From Amaurobius ferox (lineage: Eukaryota; Arthropoda; Arachnida; Araneae; Amaurobiidae), in assembly GCA_951213105.1 (NCBI GenBank), contig OX578135.1, positions 164,414,750-164,478,749 of the forward strand: a stretch of DNA of 64,000 nt. The letters run 5' to 3'. The translations under genes and the position numbers were made by a program. Position 1 is the first letter of the stretch. Every line of letters begins with the position of its first letter. The notes beneath the pieces are model-generated. The model was given only the letters and a program-made list of their open reading frames with translations. It made no database searches and had not been told where the DNA came from. Positions 57,630-64,000 of this stretch are shown piece after piece.

Positions 57630-58130
57630 GTACGTTTTGTGTGTAGGAATTAATGATTCATTCAAATAATAATAATAATAATAATAAATAAATAAATAAA
57701 ATTAAAAGCGACATAAACACATATATTTTACGTGTTTTCATTCTAACGCGTTTTCATTCTAGTTTTTTACGCTGTATATACAACGGCGTTCAATGTCTGT
57801 AAAAAGCAAAATAAAGTTTTCGATCCAAATATTTTTGCTGCCGTTGAAACTAATTTCAGGAATACTTATGCTTCCCATTTTATTGCACCTTCGTATTTCA
57901 TTGAGTATCAATATTTGTTTAAATAAATTGTAGTAAATTAGTTAATTTTAAATGTGTTATCTAAGCATTATCCTTGTTCGACAGTTGGGAAACATTAGAG
58001 TTTAGTCAAGAGAATGTCCAAGTTATTTATGGCGGTATTCTCCTTCCCTCCTCTTCCCAAGTTGCAAAAGTTAGGGTATTTCATAAGATTACTAAAAAAG
58101 CCATATTCTGAATCCTGAAATTTCCAAAAA
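57630..58130 (+). repeat. Dispersed repeat, copy 2 of a pair
   Basis: Similar in order and orientation to 20210-20690 (see that entry). Confidence 0.65.
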
Positions 58131-60600
58131 AAAAAAAAAAACTCTCGCTTCTACCCCCACAATTTGTATATTGCTAATAGTGCATGCTTATGCAGTGCAA
58201 AATTTAATTATAATTCTCTTATTTGAATTTCTCTGCTCCTAAATTTTCGCTATTTCGGGAAATAAATATATATTAATTATTTGTTTCATGATTCTAGTAG
58301 CATTTATATGCAGATCCTTTGTATAAACTTACTGCAGTTCATAAAAATATAATTTTATTTAATTGCGGTTATTCCCCCCTCCCCCACTCCTTCCTGAAAC
58401 TTTTCTTCTTTAGATATCTTAATAATCACCAACATTCAAAATTTTTGAAGAAGATGCATTTGAAGTCTCCCCACCAATTCATGCTCTAACTTTCTTCATT
58501 CTCTCAGTTTTTGCAAAAAACGCGGATCATTTTATTGATCTGCAAAATGTGCCATTTGATCATAAATATTTGACTGGTGAATCTTTTGGTGCTACATGTT
58601 TAATCGCTTTTGGAAACACAGAGCTACGCCAATCTTCACAAAGGAAAATTTGTATTGCAGCAAGATAACATTGTTGTATGTTCTGTGTCTCAGGATACTT
58701 TTCAATTAATGCATACCAATAATAATGATAATATTAATATTAATACAGTTTGTCAAAATATTTTAAAACTATGTTTATATGAAATATTTTACATTATGCG
58801 CGCACACACATAACTGTTACAAAAATATTCATCCATTTCGTATTAAAAATAACTTTTCCTTAAATTATGAGTAATTTAAGATTGCTCATTAGTTTATTTA
58901 CCTGATGCTCATAAAGTGACAAATGTTGTATTTTACAATTAAATGATGTGTCTTGGGAGGGTCATTTTATAAAAGCTAACCAGACGTCCTATAAGGTCAA
59001 TTGTTCTCAAAATATTTAAACTGTTTGTCTTAAAATCCTCAAAATTTCTCTCCAGAAAGAAATGTGCTTCAAATATTAACTTTAAAAGCAATAGTGTATT
59101 TGAAACAAAGCTAAATTATTTTGATTAAAAATCGTATGATAAACATTTATAACACATACGGATGTAGCAAGAAATTAATACATTTATAATAATAATAATA
59201 ATAATAAAAAAGATTATGGAACATGTTTATTGTGTCTGGAAAACAAATATATCGTAATGCAACAGCATATGAAGTTGAATAAAGTATCAACAAGTTTCAA
59301 GGGCAATAGAGCCTTCTTCGCCAGGATATTATTATACAGAACACCATGTTTTCACACCTCTTCCTTTATTACCTATTTAACCCTTACGTGTTGTTGTCTG
59401 ATACAGCAATTATTTTTCAAATTATTTCTAAGAACAAAAAATGTTGTTTATAAAATGTGTATTTACATACGATCTCAATTGGATTGTCCATTATAATTTT
59501 AAAATAAATTTTTGCCTGAAAAAAAGCTTCCGTATAAATGTTAGATATGTATATTTGAGAAAAGAAAGTTTTTAAAGATATGTTAAGCTATGTAACTGTT
59601 TTCTTTACTTGTGTTACGAATTACGATGATGCATGAATAAGTTTTAATAGAAATTTAAATGTGTTATACAGATTATATCTGGTATTAGTAAGAAAAGAAA
59701 AGAAAAAAATCGGTTTAAGTAAGAAAAAAACTCAGAATTTACAAGGAAATAGCTGCCATGAAATGGTTTTACCAGCAGGTATACTTTCATGTGTTGATGA
59801 ATTAAAATCTTGATTTTCTTTAATGACACACTGTAATAAAATTTGGAATTAAATGTGAAATAAATGCTCTCGCAAAAAAATTGAATAAATACAAAGTCCG
59901 AAGGATATATGGAGTGCACTTTACGTGTTATTAGGGTCACTATCATGTTATTCACATTTAAAATTTCAGTATCGTATATCATTCAAAACAACATTCACAA
60001 AAGACAATCAATAAATCAATCAATAATGATGCTCAGTATCATCTAAAGAATTACTTATATTGGCTTTTATTTTAATAACAGCAATGGCTGATTAAAAAGT
60101 GTCTCACTGAAGCTATGAATTTGGTATAACCTAAACTTGTTTTTACTACACATCGGACGGTATTTTTATTCATGAAAATTCGCAGCATAGTTTTAGGTAG
60201 CGTAGACATTCACAATAACACTATACATTGAAAATGTCAAAACAAAGCAAGAACTCTCATATATACTGATTGAAAATTTTCCATGCTAATTGATAATTCA
60301 AAATTACAACAAGACCAACAATATTTTCCTATATATAGGTATTAAACAACATGTTGTTCAATTGGATTGTAGTCGTTTACTACACCATATATATATTCCA
60401 GGAATCGCAACGATTGTTTCCTTTCCCAATATATTTTAATTAGATATACTCGGTGCTGCTTGCGATTTAAACTATGTTGAAATTCCTGTAGTATTCTAAA
60501 TGACACTGTTCCCCCAAAACATTCTATTAAAATATTTATCCCTTATAGAAAGAAATATAACAGTCTCTGTTCTCGCCGTATAAAATTACCTTATACGGTG
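58131..60600. other. AT-rich intergenic DNA, nothing recognised
   Basis: Frames up to 112 codons on either strand have no domain. (AAT)n near 59187-59206. A short CCGTATAAAATTACCTTATACGG palindrome lies at 60577-60599. Confidence 0.4.
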
Positions 60601-60609
60601 TTTTATTCT

Positions 60610-63050
60610 TTAGGCAAATCTGAAGAATAAAACACCCTGGTCCCGTTTGTAAGCAAATTTACAAAAAACGTGAAATTGGATCAACCATATACCAAAATGA
60701 AATCGCTAAAATGGTAGGGAAAGATATATCTGTACTATTTTTATCTTGTTTGAACAATCGGATAAACGCAATATGGGTTCGAAAAATCTTTGCCACATTC
60801 TCGTAATCTTATAACCCATACTGACATAATCCAGTTATAAATGCAATATTATTGCTTAAATCGGGTAGATTACTTAAATAATAATAATATATTTTAACTT
60901 GATTCACGCTCTCTAATCAGTATCAAACATAAAATTATCAATATATATATAATGATTTAAATCTAAATTGCAATAAAACATCATGGAAGAATAAAAATCC
61001 TGGTCCAGTTTGTAAACACATTTAAAAAAATATGAAATCGTTCAATATATGCAAAATAAAAGCGGTAAAATTGTATGGTACCCATACTACTCATATTCAC
61101 GAATATTAGAAGATATATCCGTGTATTAGTAGAAGATTACACGTACTACAACATATGAGTTTCTAAAATCTTTGCCAAAATAAAACAGTAATAAAGTGAA
61201 ATATGAATAATCCCGTAATAAAGTGAAAATATGAATAATCCCGTAATCTTTAAACCTGAAGGCCGTAATTGATTCCAATATGCCAAAATGAAAGCGCTAA
61301 AATTGTATGGAAAGATATGCCTTTACTATTTATATTGTCGTAGATTAGAAGATAAGCCCGTGTGTTAGAAGATTACTCGTATTACAATATGAGTTTCAAA
61401 TATCTTTGCCAAAATAAAACAGATGTCCTAATAAATTGAAAATATCCATAACCCTGTTAAAGATTACCCATACTACAACATATGAGTTTCTAAAATTTTT
61501 GTTAAAATAACAATAATCACCTAATCAATAATCCCAAAAAATATCAATAATAATAATGTTTAAACCTGAAGACCGTAATTGATATAATCCAGTCAAAAAT
61601 GCAATATCGATTAAATTTATTTTATATGCATATCTTTATTATTTAAGTCGAAACATATTTAATAAAAATCATCTGCCGCATAAACACATCGGATTTAAAT
61701 CCATTGCTAAGTGGCATGATATTTTTCAGGGGGAAAAAATGTCGTCTGCATAATGCTATCTCTATGGAAGGTTTAATTGTGCGTTTTTAATTAATGTCGT
61801 GACAACTCTTGGTCCTAGAAACTCAAAACATGGATTAAATTTTAAGTGGGGCTATTCAAACATTCCAAGTCTACCCCAAAAATTTCATCCAATTCGGTGC
61901 AGCCGTTCTCCCGTGATGATCAGACAAACACACAAATAAACATATAGATTTTCAATTTTATTTATATAGATAATAGCAAAGAACCTATATAAATAAAATT
62001 GAAAATCAGTCTGCCTGTTCATCATGGGAGAATGGCTGAACGGAATTTAATGAAATTTTGTGGGTATCCTTGGAATAGCTCCACTTATAATTTAGTCCAT
62101 GTTTCGAGTTTCTAGGACCAGAGGATGTCTAGATATTAATTAAAAACACACAATTAAACCTTCTATAGAGATAACATTATGGAGACGATATTTTTTCCGC
62201 CAATTTATTTGAAGAAAATATCTAATGTATTTATGTAGCAGACGATTTTTATTAAATCTTTTTCAATTTAAAGGTAATAAAGGTATGTATATAAAATAAA
62301 TTTCACCGATATTGCATTATTATTATTATTATTATTATGCTATTTTCGGGAATTATTGATTCGGGGATTATTGATATTTTTAATTTATTGCGTTATTGTT
62401 TTATTTTGGCAAAAATTGTTGAAACTCATATATAATTCGTAATACGGATAATCTTCTTCAAATGCACGGGTATATCTTCTAATTTATTAGAATATAAGTA
62501 GTACAGGTATATTGGCATATATTTTGACATATATTGCACATATTGTAATCAATTACGGCCTTCTGGTTTAAAGATTACGAGGATTATTGATACTTTCAAT
62601 TTATTACGTCATCTGTTTTATTTTGACAAAGATTTTTGAAACACATATTGCAGTATGGGTAATCTTCTACTAACACATGGACATATCTTCTACGACAATA
62701 TAAGTAGTATGGGTATATCTTCCAACACAAACGCTTTCATTTTGGCATATATTAGAATTAATTGCAGCCTTTAGGTTTAAGGATTACGGGAATATTGATA
62801 TTTTCTATTTATTACTTCATCTTTTTTATTTTGGCAAAGATCTTAGAAACTCATATGTTGTAGTATACGCGTAATTTTCTACTAATCACTGGTATATCTT
62901 CTAATTTTTGCGAATATAAGTAGTACGGGTCCCATACAATTTATTGCACTTTTATTTTGCATTTATTGATTCAATTTCATATCTTTTGTTAATTTGTTTA
63001 CAAACGGGACCAGGATGTTTTTATATTCCTTAGATCTGACTGTTTGTTTA
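60610..63050. mobile_element. Large foldback element with repeat-laden inverted arms
   Basis: Centre at 61970-61984, where GATTTTCAATTTTATTTATA (61947) faces its mirror ending 62007. Arms extend to about 60987-61969 and 61985-63030, with an extra outer subrepeat on the left (60610-60986). CCTGGTCCCGTTTGTAA (60638) and CCTGGTCCAGTTTGTAA (about 61003) are mirrored by AACGGGACCAGG near 63005. Arms are built from repeated subunits carrying ATGAGTTTCTAAAATCTTTG, CAAAATAAAACAG and CCTGAAGGCCGTAATTGAT-like blocks. Divergence is moderate. No transposase inside. The architecture is like Drosophila FB elements, but relationship is not shown. Confidence 0.75.
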
Positions 63051-63284
63051 CTGAGAATAGATATTCTTAAACTTTTTTTGGAGCATTAAATTAAATATTT
63101 TAATAGAATATTTTGATTAACAATGTCATTTAACATACTATAAGAATTTGCACATGATTGTGAATTTTAAGTTTCTTTATACGAAAGTTTCTCCGTACTA
63201 AGAACGGATATACTGCTAATTGATTAATACAATAGATACAATGGGCAATATTTTTGGTTTACAAACTTTTGCTTTTTAAGATCT

Positions 63285-63900
63285 CTTTAATAACATTAAT
63301 ATTCTAGATCTTTATGATTTAGTTTTAGTCTTATATAATGCATTTATTACTAATAATTCTGATCATATAAAAATTTAAAATTTTCCCAAACTTCTTCACT
63401 TTGTTTTATTTAGCAATTATATTTTTCAGGGTAATAAATTATACTTACAAGTATCTGGAATTCTGCAAGGTGGTTGTAGTAGTAGTATTTCGGTTAATTT
63501 ATATCCTTATCATTCTGAACATATTTTTGCATTAACCGACTACCAAATGTATAGATATGTTAATGATTTGATTATTTTAGTTATAACAGATAATTAATAA
63601 TATTAAATTAGATTTCCAACCAGATAATATGATATTATTGCCTAATGAACTATCCATTAGTAATAGTGTCAGTGTTTTGGATTTAAATCCCAAAATTAAT
63701 TCATCCACTAAAATAGTAACTGATTTATATGATGAAAAAGATAATTTTAATTTTAATATTAATAAATAATTACCATTTAATTCACGCAACTCTGATTGTA
63801 TCGCAATATTATTATTAATCAACCATTTAGAACATTTAGATTATCTAATCATAATTTTCATATTAATATCCTTAAAAATAATAGTAAACCATATAAATAT
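63285..63900 (+). pseudogene. Decayed reverse-transcriptase-like sequence
   Basis: From 63440 a plus frame reads YLQVSGILQGGCSSS, like RT motif B (Q-GxPQGxxxS), then RYVNDLIIL near 63552, like the YxDD box with Asn replacing the first Asp. A further piece in another frame (63640-63780) reads VLDLNPKI...TDLYDEKDNFNFNI, matching a region found downstream of RT in some animal mobile elements. Several stops and frameshifts are present. The exact clade is unclear. The sequence continues to the window edge. Confidence 0.5.
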
Positions 63901-64000
63901 CTAGTATATCTAGTGAAAAGTATTATAAAAAAAATTTGAATTAACTAAACATTCTTAAATACATCCTCTTTAATGGTATTATGTATATCTAACATTTTTC

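Overview
The window is AT-rich, gene-poor, repeat-dense animal DNA: spliceosomal introns, tRNA- and 5S-derived SINEs, Tc1/mariner, hAT, LINE and Polinton-type elements. I read it as an arthropod nuclear contig and most likely a spider, because a C2H2 zinc-finger region fused to a family B polymerase, together with an RNase H-bearing I/R1-group LINE, is a combination I associate with spider genomes. That assignment is inference from memory and not demonstrated here. I found no host protein-coding gene I would defend. Some islands of higher GC could be host exons, promoters or conserved non-coding sequence.

Layout. 1-5995: AT-rich intergenic DNA with a few GC islands, a 120-bp tandem duplication and a 21-bp minisatellite. 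5996-15798: the main feature, a 9,791-bp palindromic Polinton/Maverick-type element (6002-15792) flanked by a 6-bp target duplication TGCATA. Its two 4,567-bp arms are almost identical and surround a 657-bp unique centre. Each arm carries the 5' part of a protein-primed DNA polymerase B gene, transcribed outward from the centre, with one spliceosomal intron and two shared frame breaks. 15799-33500: intergenic DNA with SINEs, several small foldback elements, a decayed Tc1-like element and dispersed repeats. 33500-36100: a 250-bp tandem repeat interrupted by a 5'-truncated LINE with an intact RNase H domain. 36100-41750: a dense cluster of SINEs (one with a 5S rRNA head), a mariner-derived foldback element and a hAT element with a perfect 8-bp target duplication. 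41750-60600: more AT-rich DNA with a second Tc1-like remnant, SINEs and dispersed repeats. 60600-64000: a 2.4-kb foldback element with repeat-laden arms, then a decayed reverse-transcriptase-like sequence.

Nothing in the window looks like an operon or host pathway. The relations that matter are between mobile elements. A 25-bp scrap of SINE tail interrupts the Polinton polymerase in both arms, so the gene was already broken before the arms were copied. The palindromic element must therefore depend on enzymes supplied by another copy. The same SINE body appears here behind a plain tRNA head and behind a 5S-plus-partial-tRNA head.
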